A stretch of 64,000 nt of DNA, taken from NCBI GenBank assembly GCA_963823075.1, contig CAWGKE010000013.1, positions 124,001-188,000 on the forward strand, given 5' to 3'. The notes under the pieces are model-generated. The model did not search any database. It saw only the letters and a program-made list of their open reading frames with translations, and was not told where the DNA came from. Positions 53,274-61,718 of this stretch are shown in pieces; the first letter of the stretch is position 1; every line of letters starts with the position of its first letter. Source of the stretch: UBA4732 sp963823075. Its GTDB lineage: Bacteria > Planctomycetota > Planctomycetia > Gemmatales > Gemmataceae. Position numbers and translations under genes: made by a program.

Positions 53274-54245
53274 TTACCGCGTCAGCGCCTCCAGCCGGCG
53301 AATCCGGTCTTCGAGCGGCGGATGGCTGGCGAACATCGTATGGGCGCGGGCCTCGAACTTCTGGATCGGGTTGGCGATGTACAGGTGGGCCGTGCCGCGG
53401 TTGGCCGTCTTCAGCACATTGGGGTCGGCTTCGATCTTGCGCAGGGCGCTGGCCAGGCCCTGCGGGTAGCGCGTCAGCTCCACCCCCGAGGCGTCGGCGA
53501 GGTACTCGCGCTGCCGGCTGACCGCCAGCTGGATGATCTGCGCCAGGATCGGCGCCACGATCGCCATGACGACCGCCAGCACCACCAGCACGATCACCAG
53601 GATTCCGCCGCCGCCGCCGTCCTTGTCGTCGCTCCGCCGGGAGCGCGAGCCGCCCGACGAGAAGCGCAGCATCTGCCAGAACAGGTCGCACATCATCACC
53701 ACCATGCCGACCAGGACGGCCAGCAGCAACATCAGGCGGATGTCGTAATTGCGGACGTGCGACATCTCATGGGCGACGACGCCCTGCAATTCGTCGCGCG
53801 TCATCATTTGGCGCAGGCCGGTCGTGACGGCGATGGCGGCGTGTTTCGGGTCGCGGCCGGTGGCGAAGGCGTTCGGCGCCGGGTCGTGGATCAGGTACAC
53901 GGCCGGCGTCGGCACGCCGGCGGCGATCGCCATCTCCTCGACGACGTTGAAGAGTTCGGGATCGTCGTCGTGCTGGATGGGGCGGGCGCCGCTGACAGCC
54001 AGGACCATCGAGGCGCCGGCGTAGTAGGAAATCAGGGACAGCACCAGTGCCAGCACAGCGGCGCCGCCCCCGACCAGCCCCACCTCGGTCCAGCGAACGG
54101 ACGCCACGGCGCCGGGGTCGAGGTAGGCGGCGACGCCGAGGCCGATCAGGCCGGCCGCCGCCGCGATGAACAGGCAGAAGAGCAGCACGAGGAAGACGGT
54201 GTTGCGCTTGTTGGCGGCGATCAGGTCGCGGAAGGTCGGCTTCAT
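53274..54245 (-). CDS. M48 family membrane metalloprotease (HtpX-like)
   Basis: 323 residues from ATG 54245; the longer frame upstream is a remnant of another gene. Two helices near 15-40 and 55-75. Zinc motif HEMSH at 159-163 with the third ligand in 'SRQREYLADASGVE'. A helix at about 210-240 separates catalytic and C-terminal parts, and a Gly/Ser/Arg-Asp linker (GGSRSRRSDDKDGGGGG) is inserted there. An inner-membrane protease that clears damaged membrane proteins. The C-terminal 'HPPLEDRIRRLEAL' is typical of HtpX. Confidence 0.9.
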   Translation of the reverse strand: MKPTFRDLIAANKRNTVFLVLLFCLFIAAAAGLIGLGVAAYLDPGAVASVRWTEVGLVGGGAAVLALVLSLISYYAGASMVLAVSGARPIQHDDDPELFNVVEEMAIAAGVPTPAVYLIHDPAPNAFATGRDPKHAAIAVTTGLRQMMTRDELQGVVAHEMSHVRNYDIRLMLLLAVLVGMVVMMCDLFWQMLRFSSGGSRSRRSDDKDGGGGGILVIVLVVLAVVMAIVAPILAQIIQLAVSRQREYLADASGVELTRYPQGLASALRKIEADPNVLKTANRGTAHLYIANPIQKFEARAHTMFASHPPLEDRIRRLEALTR

Positions 54246-54279
54246 GCGGCGATACCCGGACCCGATCGGGATACAACGG

Positions 54280-54385
54280 TCACTCCGGCAGGCTCCATAG
54301 GCGGATCGTCTGATCGTCGCCGCCGGACAGCGCCCGGCGCCCGCCGGGAGAAATAGCGACGGTGTTGACGGGACCGATGCCATGC
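54280..54385 (-). pseudogene. WD40-repeat gene remnant
   Basis: Encodes 'GPVNTVAISPGGRRALSGGDDQTIRLWSLPE' and a stop, the last repeat of a WD40 protein; upstream the frame (to about 54440) has no further repeats. The missing N-terminus and location between two complete genes indicate a deleted gene. Confidence 0.7.
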
Positions 54386-54440
54386 CCCGCCGCTCCTTGG
54401 CGCAATGGCGCACGCCTCGTCGGCGCCGGCAGCCCGTCCG

Positions 54441-56867
54441 TCAGCCCTGCGGCCGCGCCTGTCCCTGCACCGTCACCGGCGCCTCGCGGTTGCGCTCCAC
54501 CCGGTTCAAGAGGTCCTCGCCGGTCATGCGGAACGCCGCATCGTGCGGACAGGCGTAGACGCAGCTCGGCTGGCCGTCCAGCTCGGCGCACAGGTCGCAC
54601 GTCGTCGCCTTCTGCTGCACCACCGGCAGCATCCGGCCCGGATGCGACGGGTCCTCCGCCTTCTCGCCGGTCGGGAACGGGTGCATGTTGATGTTGCCGT
54701 AGGGGCAGTTGTCGGCGCACTTGCCGCAGCCGATGCACCAGTCCTCGATGATGATCTCCCGCGAGTTCCTCCGCCGGATCGAGCCGACCGGGCAGCCCAC
54801 CATGCAGTACGGGTCCAGGCACGACCGGCACGACGTCGTCACCAGGTACTTGTCGAAACGCAGCCCCTCCCGGATCAGCCGCGTCACGCCGTCGTGGGCG
54901 TCGCTGCACGCCTTGGTGCATTCGTCGCAGCGCGTGCAGCGCTCAAGGTCCAGCACCAGCAGGCTCTGGGCGTTCATCAGCCCTTGCTTCAGGAAGTCGC
55001 CCAGCGATTCCTTCTCGACCCGCTGCCGCATCTGGTCGTCTTCTTCCAGATGCTCGATGGCGATCTTCACCAGATGGTCCTTCACCGCCGGGAACCGCCC
55101 CAGGATGTGCTGGAAGTCCTCCGACTTGACCCGCACCAGGTCCACGTGGTCCAGGGCGCTGCAAGTCGCCGTGCGGACCCCGGCCGGCGCCTTGTCGCGC
55201 AGCTCGGGCAGGTGCGACATCAGGCCGATCTCGCCGAAATACTTGCCCGGCCCCAGGTACGCCAAGACCGACTCGCCGCCCGGCCGGCCCTGCGCCACCT
55301 TCACAAAGCCGATCCGTATCAGGTAGAAAGCGTCGGCCGGGTCGCCCTGGCGGAAGATCACGTCGCCGGGGTTGATCCGCAGCAGCTCCACCCGCGGCCG
55401 CAGGTAGTCCACGAACTCCTGGAACTGCGCCTCGTCGCCCATGAGGCTGGCGAAGATCGGCACGCTCCGCAGGTGGTTCTCGATCGCCCGCACCCGGTAG
55501 CGGTCGTCCAGCTGCGCCCGCGACGCCTTGTTCCGCTGCAGGATGTACAGCACGTTGCGGAGGATCTCCAGCACCGTGACATCCTCCTCGGCCCGCACCG
55601 TCGCCGAGCGGGGGTAGGAACTCATGCACGTCATTTCGCCGAAGATTTCGCCCTTGCCGATCGTCGCCACCGGGTTGTCGTAGCGCAGCGACACGGGGGC
55701 GTCGATGGGAATGTAGCGGGCCTGACTTTCTTCCTCCCGTTCGTCCTCGCTGCGCTTGACCAAAATGCTGGCGAAGCGGCGGACCAGGCCGAACGGTCCC
55801 CAGTTCACCTTGTCGCCGGCGCGGCGATTCTTCTGCCCCTTGACGTGCTTGAACGGCGTGCGGATGAAGATGGTGACCTTGCCCTGCTCGATGTAAAAGG
55901 CCGTGGCGCCGAAGTCGCCCTCGCGGCAGATGACGTCGCCCTTCTTGTAGCGGCGCCGCACCACCGACCCCTCGTTCCAGCGCAGGAAGGGGTGGGCCAC
56001 GCCCTCGAACAGCGGGTGAGACGCCAGCTCGTCGGCCGACACCGCCGCGACCGGCGGCTTCTCCTTCTGCCACGGCTCGGGCCGCACGAAGTTGCGGTTG
56101 ATGAGGGCGCCGGTGGGACACGACACCATGCACTCGCCGCAGGCCACGCAGCTCGAATCGCCCATCGGCGTGTTCAGGTCGAAGGCGATTTTAGCCTGGT
56201 AGCCCTTGCCCATGCGGCCGATGACCTGATTATTGCGGATGTCGTTGCAGCCGCGGCTGCACCGATCGCACAGGATGCAGGCGTTGTGATCGACGGCGAT
56301 CACCAGCGACGAGTCGTCGTGCGGTCGGCGTTCGGGGGCCTTGGGCACCCGCACCTGCGTCAGCTCCAGCTTGCCGGCCAGCACTTCCAGCTCGCAGTCG
56401 CCGTGGGCCTTGTGCTTGGCGCAGGGCGTCGGGTGGTCGGCCATCAGCAGCTCGGTCAGCACCTTGACCGAGGAGCGCACGCGGGCGCTGGAGTGGTGCG
56501 TGTTGACGATCATGCCCGCCTCCGCAGGCCGGTAGCAGGCGGGGGCGAGGCGCCACTCGGCCGGCCGGCCCTCGAAGCCGACCTGGACGGAACAGACCCG
56601 ACACACGGCTACCGGCGTCATGTATTCGCGGTGACAGAGGATGGGGATGTCGATCTTCGCTTGCTTGGCGGCGTCGTAGATCGTCGTCAGCCGCGGCACC
56701 GCCTTGCCCTTGGGATCGGCGGTGGCGGACACCTTGGGGACCTGGACTTTCTGCCCATCGATGGTCAGCGTGATGGGCGGCTGCTGCGCCAGGTCGGCCA
56801 TCCAGCGCGGCATGGGAACCATCTGGCCGCCGAAGGGCGTTGGGACGAGATCGTCGGCGTCGTTCAT
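54441..56867 (-). CDS. NuoG-like Fe-S / double cyclic-nucleotide-binding / ferredoxin fusion protein
   Basis: 808 residues. (1) About 30-130, plant-type 2Fe-2S as in NuoG ('LCHREYMTPVAVCRVCS'). (2) About 145-160, the N5-type site reads H-x3-C-x2-H-x5-C (CAKH) where NuoG has CxxC. (3) Two 4Fe-4S motifs, CILCDRCSRGC and CVACGECMVSCP. (4) Two cNMP-binding domains, about 275-440 ('GEIFGEMTCMSSYPRSATVRA') and 465-600 ('GKYFGEIGLMSHL...RTATCSA'). (5) A HybA/DmsB-like module with four 4Fe-4S motifs (CTRCDECTKAC, CRSCLDPYCMVGCP, CIGCGKCADNCP, CDLCAELDGQPSCVYACP). Electrons could pass from NADH via the adjacent NuoEF fusion to cytochromes, gated by a nucleotide. No signal peptide. Confidence 0.88.
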   Translation of the reverse strand: MNDADDLVPTPFGGQMVPMPRWMADLAQQPPITLTIDGQKVQVPKVSATADPKGKAVPRLTTIYDAAKQAKIDIPILCHREYMTPVAVCRVCSVQVGFEGRPAEWRLAPACYRPAEAGMIVNTHHSSARVRSSVKVLTELLMADHPTPCAKHKAHGDCELEVLAGKLELTQVRVPKAPERRPHDDSSLVIAVDHNACILCDRCSRGCNDIRNNQVIGRMGKGYQAKIAFDLNTPMGDSSCVACGECMVSCPTGALINRNFVRPEPWQKEKPPVAAVSADELASHPLFEGVAHPFLRWNEGSVVRRRYKKGDVICREGDFGATAFYIEQGKVTIFIRTPFKHVKGQKNRRAGDKVNWGPFGLVRRFASILVKRSEDEREEESQARYIPIDAPVSLRYDNPVATIGKGEIFGEMTCMSSYPRSATVRAEEDVTVLEILRNVLYILQRNKASRAQLDDRYRVRAIENHLRSVPIFASLMGDEAQFQEFVDYLRPRVELLRINPGDVIFRQGDPADAFYLIRIGFVKVAQGRPGGESVLAYLGPGKYFGEIGLMSHLPELRDKAPAGVRTATCSALDHVDLVRVKSEDFQHILGRFPAVKDHLVKIAIEHLEEDDQMRQRVEKESLGDFLKQGLMNAQSLLVLDLERCTRCDECTKACSDAHDGVTRLIREGLRFDKYLVTTSCRSCLDPYCMVGCPVGSIRRRNSREIIIEDWCIGCGKCADNCPYGNINMHPFPTGEKAEDPSHPGRMLPVVQQKATTCDLCAELDGQPSCVYACPHDAAFRMTGEDLLNRVERNREAPVTVQGQARPQG

Positions 56868-56917
56868 GGCGCTTGCTCCACAGGGTGCTGTTCCGGGGCG
56901 GGCGTTTCATCGCCGCC

Positions 56918-56982
56918 GGTTAGCCGCGACGCGGAGCGGAGCGCTTTGGACGACGCGCTCCGCTGGCGCGTCGCGGCTAACC
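56918..56982. repeat. intergenic palindrome, TTAGCCGCG family
   Basis: Ends GGTTAGCCGCGACGCG and CGCGTCGCGGCTAACC, core GGAGCGGAGCGC. Between the fusion gene and the NuoEF gene. Confidence 0.85.
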
Positions 56983-56991
56983 GGGGAGGCG

Positions 56992-58713
56992 TCACTTGGC
57001 GCGGCCCAAATACCTGTCCACCTCTTCCGGGAAGAACTTCAACACCGACGTGATGGGATTGGCCGCCACCTGGCCCAGGCCGCAGATCGACGTGATCGCC
57101 ATCGCGTCGGCCAATTCGCCGATCACGGCCAGCTCCTCACGCCGCAGGGCCTTCGCCCGCAACGACACCAGCATCTCCACCAGCTTCTCCGAACCCATCC
57201 GGCACGGGACGCACTTGCCACACGACTCGTTGCGGTAGAACTCCACGCAATTGAGGGCCTGGTCCACCATGTCGGCGCGGTCGCCGTAGACCACGAACGC
57301 CGCCCCGAGCATCCCGCCCATCGCGCCGACCGTGTTCAAGTCCAGCGGCAGATCCAGAATGTCGTAATCCGCGGCCCCTGCCGCCAGGCGCTCCTTGACG
57401 AACTTTTCGGGCAGCAATTCGCGCTTGACGCGGGCCGGGATGAAACCGCCGGACGGACCCGACGGAGCGATCGCTTTGAGCTTCTGCCCGTCGCGCATCC
57501 CGCCGGCCGTGCCGAAGACGAGGTCGCGCACGGTCTGGCCGAACGGGACCTCGTACACGCCGGGCGTTTTCACGTCGCCGCTGATCGACACGAAGCGGAG
57601 GCCGGTGCCGCCGTTGATCCCCTGATCGCGATACCACGCGCCGCCGCGCATCACGATGGCCGGCACCCAGGCCAGCGTCTCGACGTTGTTGATGACGGTC
57701 GGCTTGTTGAACAGGCCGTTGGTGGTGGGGAAGGGCGGCTTGTTCCGCGGCTCGCCGCGGCGGTCCTCCATCGCCTCCAGCAGGGCGCTCTCCTCGCCCT
57801 GGATGTAGCCGCCGGGGCTGACGAAAACGTCCAGCGGGAAGGCGACGCCCGAGCCGAGGACGTTGGCGCCGCAGACGCCCTGGGCCTCGGCCGCGGCGAT
57901 GGCCTCCCGGACGGCGTCGATCTCCTCCTCGTATTCGTGCCGGATATAGAGGGTCCCCTGTGTGGCGCCCGTAATCAGCCCGGCCAGGATCATCCCTTCG
58001 AGGACGAGGTGCGGCGTGCGCCGCATCAGCTCGCGGTCCTTGAACGTCCCCGGCTCGCTCTCGTCGGCGTTGCAGACGACGTATTTCACGTCGCCGCGGG
58101 CGCCGCGGACGGCCGACCATTTCAGGTGCGTGCGAAAGCCGGCCCCGCCCATGCCGCGCAGATCGGCGACCTTGAGCGCGTTGATGATTCCGTCGGCGTC
58201 GCGCTTCTCCATGAATTTCTTGAGCGCGTCGTAGCGGCGCTGGCCGCCGTAAGGGTCGATCTTCCAGCCGAGCGGCGAACGGTCGGCCCGCTGGCGCGGC
58301 AAGGCCTTGTCGGTCGCGGCCAGCTTCATGAGGTCGCGCAGCAGCTCTTCCGTCTTGCCGTGGTAGACGCGGTCGTTGATCGAGACGGCCGGGGCGTGGT
58401 CGCACTGGCCGAGGCAGGAGGCGCCGCCGACCACGGCCCGCGGCGGCTCGCCGCCCATCTCGTTGGCCTGCGCCGCCAGGCCGCGCTGCAGCTGCTCCGC
58501 CCCGCGCAGGTGGCAGGCCATGTCGCGGCACACCTTGACGTCCACCAGCGGCGGCGGCTCCAGGCGGTAGTGCGGGTAGAAGCTGGCCACCTCGTGAATC
58601 CGGTGCAGCGGCACGTTCAGCCGCTTCGCCAGCGCCTGCAGCGCCTCCGCGGGCAGGTAGCGATGCTCATGCTGGATCTCGTGCAGCGCCTGGACGATCA
58701 TAACGGTTCTCAC
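56992..58713 (-). CDS. NADH-quinone oxidoreductase NuoE-NuoF fusion
   Basis: 573 residues. The first 135 are NuoE-like: 2Fe-2S ligands in 'VKVCRDMACHLRG' and 'GGASCLGQCDHAP'. From about 150 it is NuoF: FMN/NADH motifs 'RGMGGAGFRTHLKW', 'CNADESEPGTFKDRELM', 'YIRHEYEEEIDAV', 'VSPGGYIQGEESALLEAMEDRRGEPRNKPPFPTTNGLFNKPTVINNVETLAWV', and the N3 4Fe-4S 'ESCGKCVPCRMGSEK' with the distal Cys in 'ICGLGQ'. Supplies electrons from NADH. It lacks the rest of the complex I operon around it, as in HoxEF or HydB-type diaphorases. Confidence 0.92.
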   Translation of the reverse strand: MRTVMIVQALHEIQHEHRYLPAEALQALAKRLNVPLHRIHEVASFYPHYRLEPPPLVDVKVCRDMACHLRGAEQLQRGLAAQANEMGGEPPRAVVGGASCLGQCDHAPAVSINDRVYHGKTEELLRDLMKLAATDKALPRQRADRSPLGWKIDPYGGQRRYDALKKFMEKRDADGIINALKVADLRGMGGAGFRTHLKWSAVRGARGDVKYVVCNADESEPGTFKDRELMRRTPHLVLEGMILAGLITGATQGTLYIRHEYEEEIDAVREAIAAAEAQGVCGANVLGSGVAFPLDVFVSPGGYIQGEESALLEAMEDRRGEPRNKPPFPTTNGLFNKPTVINNVETLAWVPAIVMRGGAWYRDQGINGGTGLRFVSISGDVKTPGVYEVPFGQTVRDLVFGTAGGMRDGQKLKAIAPSGPSGGFIPARVKRELLPEKFVKERLAAGAADYDILDLPLDLNTVGAMGGMLGAAFVVYGDRADMVDQALNCVEFYRNESCGKCVPCRMGSEKLVEMLVSLRAKALRREELAVIGELADAMAITSICGLGQVAANPITSVLKFFPEEVDRYLGRAK

Positions 58714-58755
58714 AGGTGCGATGCGGGCGCGGTGGTAATGCTCTTCCGCCGACAG

Positions 58756-60318
58756 TCACGGGGACTTCGCCGCGCCGGGGAGGTCGCCCGACAGGAACTC
58801 CTCAATGCTGCCGGGGCGGGGCGCGCTGCGTTCCTTGGCGCCGATGCCCGCCAGGAAGTTGTCGCCGTTATGATAGCGGTGACACTCGGTGCAGTCGAAC
58901 CGGGCGCCGCCGTGGGCCGCGCCGCCCGACCCCGACCGCGGGGCGTGGCACTTCTGGCACGTCTCCACCTGGGGCAGCGACATGCCGATCTGGGTCAACG
59001 ACGCTTCGGAGCCGGATTGTCCCTCCCCGGCGATTGGGGCGTGACACTGGAGGCAATCGACGGCGCGGTGAGCGGAGTGGTCGAAGACGGCGTGCGGGTA
59101 CCACAGGTCGGGGACGTGGGTCGGGAGGATCGCATCCGGGACGACCTGGCTCGCGTCCCGCTTCTGGTACTGGTATTCGTGGCATTCAGCGCACGTCGAG
59201 CGGCCCAGGACGTATTGTTCCGCCGTTTTCGGATCGAAGATGTTTCCTTCCGCCTTCGCGGCGTTGGCGCCGATCTCTTTCCCGGCCTTGTCGGCGGCCT
59301 CGGCCGGGAGTTTGCCCGGCAGCGGGTAACGGGGGACGAAGCCGTCGAACTGATCGCCGTGTTCCTGGATGTACTGCCCCGTGTAATACTGTTCCAGGAA
59401 GGACGCCACCTGCGCGGGTTGGAGGCGGTGGGCGACGACCGCGTCTTCCTTCTTGTCAAACCGCAACGAGTGACAGGCGCGGCATTGGTTCTCGTAGGTG
59501 ATGGGCAGCATGGCGGTGCCTGCGGTTCGCGTGGGGAGGACTGCGGCGGCCGGCACGTCAGCGAGCTGCTCGCGCTTGATTCCGAAGCCGCTGCTGTCCA
59601 GCTGGTGACAGGCGGCGCACTGGAGCTGAATCAGCCCGTCCTTCCCCACGGACTTCTCGTAGCGTTTGCGGTCCTTCTGGTCCATGTCGGTGAGCTTGAA
59701 TTTCGGGTCGCTCTCCGCGCTCGCCATGCCGAGCGCCAGGTGCCGGGCGTGGTTGAATTTCAGGTGCATCGGCTCCTGAACCGCCTGGAACGCCGGGTGG
59801 GAGGCGAAGGCCGTCACCGTGTCCTGCAGCTTCGGCGATCCCGGAGTCATGTGGTCCTTCATGTCGCCGTGGCACTGGGTGCAGTCGCCGTCCGCCGTCC
59901 GCACCAGGGAGGCGTCGCGGCCGCGGTGGTCGTGGTGGCACGAGGCGCAGGCCAGGTCCGGGGTCGCGCTGGCGTGGTGTGGCGGCCCCGTGTGGCACGC
60001 CTCGCATTTCTGGTTCATGGCATGGGCGTCCGTGACGAAGCGCTTGGCCCACGCCTCTCCGCCAACCGGCGTGAAAGGCGTGTGGCAGGCCGTGCAGTCG
60101 GAGTCCCACGAGGCGTGGACGGCCGCCACGGGGCCGCGCGAGTAGTAGGCCTGGCCCTGACCGGCCCACAGCCAGCCGGTGGCCCACCAGCCCAGGGCGA
60201 CCAGCGCGGCGAGGCCCAGCGCCCACCAACCCCGCCCCCAGTCGAGGCGCGTCGGGTGCTTGTAGTAGTCGAGAGGAATACGGGCCGCTCGCTGCCGTCC
60301 GGTTTGGGGAGGGGGCAT
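58756..60318 (-). CDS. decaheme c-type cytochrome with N-terminal membrane anchor
   Basis: 520 residues, one N-terminal helix (GWWALGLAALVALGWWATGWLWAG) at about 30-52. Ten CxxCH motifs: CTACH, CEACH, CASCH, CTQCH, CAACH, CRACH, CAECH, CLQCH, CQKCH and CTECH. His residues outside the motifs ('FNHARHLALG', 'FDHSAHRAVD') could be the sixth ligands. The spacing is irregular, unlike the MtrA/OmcA decahemes or hydroxylamine oxidoreductases. Faces the periplasm; probable electron wire next to the Fe-S fusion proteins. Confidence 0.88.
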   Translation of the reverse strand: MPPPQTGRQRAARIPLDYYKHPTRLDWGRGWWALGLAALVALGWWATGWLWAGQGQAYYSRGPVAAVHASWDSDCTACHTPFTPVGGEAWAKRFVTDAHAMNQKCEACHTGPPHHASATPDLACASCHHDHRGRDASLVRTADGDCTQCHGDMKDHMTPGSPKLQDTVTAFASHPAFQAVQEPMHLKFNHARHLALGMASAESDPKFKLTDMDQKDRKRYEKSVGKDGLIQLQCAACHQLDSSGFGIKREQLADVPAAAVLPTRTAGTAMLPITYENQCRACHSLRFDKKEDAVVAHRLQPAQVASFLEQYYTGQYIQEHGDQFDGFVPRYPLPGKLPAEAADKAGKEIGANAAKAEGNIFDPKTAEQYVLGRSTCAECHEYQYQKRDASQVVPDAILPTHVPDLWYPHAVFDHSAHRAVDCLQCHAPIAGEGQSGSEASLTQIGMSLPQVETCQKCHAPRSGSGGAAHGGARFDCTECHRYHNGDNFLAGIGAKERSAPRPGSIEEFLSGDLPGAAKSP

Positions 60319-60340
60319 GTCATCCTCGTTCGCTACGCCA

Positions 60341-60477
60341 GAAGTCAGGAGTCAGGAGTCAGGAATCAAGAAAACGGCGGGAGACTCCAACGTCCTTGCG
60401 GCGATCCTTTGGTTAGCTCAATTGCCGACTTCTGATTCCTGATTCCTGACTCCTGATTCCTGACTCCCGACTCCTGA
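60341..60477. repeat. inverted repeat of the GTCAGGAGTCAGGA type
   Basis: Left arm GAAGTCAGGAGTCAGGAGTC and right arm made of repeats of TGACTCCTGATTCC. It lies between the decaheme cytochrome and the b-type gene and reaches the stop codon of the latter. Confidence 0.7.
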
Positions 60478-61449
60478 CTACCAGTACCTGAGGGCCGCCC
60501 AAATATGGACGAACATCAGCACGACCAGGGCGACCGACAGTGGGAAGTGGACCCAGAGCCAGTTGTGCAGCCAGAAGTGGATGCGGGCCTGCCGGTCCCA
60601 CTGCCGGCGCTCCTCACACATGGCCGCCAGCGTGTCCGCGGCGGGGTGCGCCGCCGGCGGCAGGCGCGTTTTCAGCTCGGCGAAAAACCGCGTCGCCCGC
60701 TCGCGCAGACGGAGCGGCGAGCCGCCCCGCGCTTTGCCGCGCAGGAACGGGTCGATGGTTTCCTGGTAGAAGGCCCACAGGGCGTCGGCGCCGGGCACCG
60801 CCGTTGGGGCGACGCGCGTCTCCAAAACCTTGCCCTGAACGCGGCCCACGGAGCGGACGGCGCCGACGACCAGGAAAGGAGTCGCCGCCGCTTCCTCGGC
60901 CCCGTTCGACTCCGCCTCGCCGGCGATCGGGCCGCACGTGGCGCGGACGAGTTCGCGGGCCTCGGCGGCGAGCTGGGCGGCCAACTGGTCGATCTGGGAA
61001 TAGATCGTCTCGGCCGGGATCTGTTCGAGGATGCGCGTGGGCAGCAGGTTCTGGAGCAGCAGCCCCCAAACGCCGCTGGCCAGAACGATCAGCAGCAGGA
61101 CCATCAGCACGGTGCTGAGCGCCCCGCCCATGCGGAAGCCGCTATGGTAGATCAGCAGCGGCCCGCACAGGAGGCCCAGCCAGATGTCGGCGCGCAGCCA
61201 CGTCTGCGCCCGGCCGATGCGCCAGACGCGGACTTTCTTGCGGAACCACAGCAGCAGCTCGAACAGGATGATGAGTCCGCCGAGGACGCCGAAGATCAGG
61301 CCGGGGAGGCTGCTGCCGCCCGGCCAGGCCGGCGGGTTGCTGGTGTACGCGAACCCGAAGTAGCCGACGGTCGCTGCCACCACGGCGAGCAGAACGAAAA
61401 CCAGCCAGGGACGGTGCGGCGGCCAGCTATTGCGGTCGAACAGCAGCAC
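60478..61449 (-). CDS. membrane protein with b-type heme ligands (cytochrome b-like)
   Basis: 323 residues, start GTG 61449 after GGAAGAG; the longer frame to 61644 runs through a palindrome and is rejected. Helices at about 13-33, 43-68, 85-115 and 285-320. Candidate heme ligands: 'LIYHSGFRM' in an early helix and 'FWLHNWLWVHFPLSVALVVLMFVHIW' in the last. A soluble segment of about 150 residues lies between. The pattern suggests a quinone-side cytochrome b561/NapH-like subunit connecting the cytochromes to the membrane pool. Family not named; placement between two multiheme cytochromes supports the role. Confidence 0.75.
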   Translation of the reverse strand: MLLFDRNSWPPHRPWLVFVLLAVVAATVGYFGFAYTSNPPAWPGGSSLPGLIFGVLGGLIILFELLLWFRKKVRVWRIGRAQTWLRADIWLGLLCGPLLIYHSGFRMGGALSTVLMVLLLIVLASGVWGLLLQNLLPTRILEQIPAETIYSQIDQLAAQLAAEARELVRATCGPIAGEAESNGAEEAAATPFLVVGAVRSVGRVQGKVLETRVAPTAVPGADALWAFYQETIDPFLRGKARGGSPLRLRERATRFFAELKTRLPPAAHPAADTLAAMCEERRQWDRQARIHFWLHNWLWVHFPLSVALVVLMFVHIWAALRYW

Positions 61450-61475
61450 GGCGAAGTTCTCTTCCCGAACACCAA

Positions 61476-61540
61476 GGCGAGCGGCCGGCGTAAGCCGGCT
61501 GATGAAGCTGCAATCAGCCGGCTCACGCCGGCCGCTCGCC
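61476..61540. repeat. intergenic palindrome, GCGAGCGGCCGGCGTAAGCC family
   Basis: Arms GGCGAGCGGCCGGCGTAAGC and GCCGGCCGCTCGCC at 61540, with core CCGGCTGATG/CAATCAGCCGG. A second copy of the repeat at 16836. Confidence 0.85.
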
Positions 61541-61718
61541 GAGAAAGTCCAGGCGCCAGGGTCAGCCGGGAACGGGCTTGTTCTAACACCCGTCCGCCGG
61601 CCTGTCAACGATGCGGGACGCCGATATGATGATTTTTTCAGCAAGATCGTTGCAATGCGACGCCGGGCCGGTTATGTATTGAGCGCTCCCGCGAACGGTG
61701 GTACGGAGCCAAGTCTCC

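Noticed and set aside
54405..60435. Long plus-strand open frames (882 and 1243 codons) opposite the redox genes
   Set aside because: They are antisense shadows of the Fe-S/cNMP, NuoEF and cytochrome genes in GC-rich DNA: Arg/His/Val-rich, no family motifs, and no ribosome sites.
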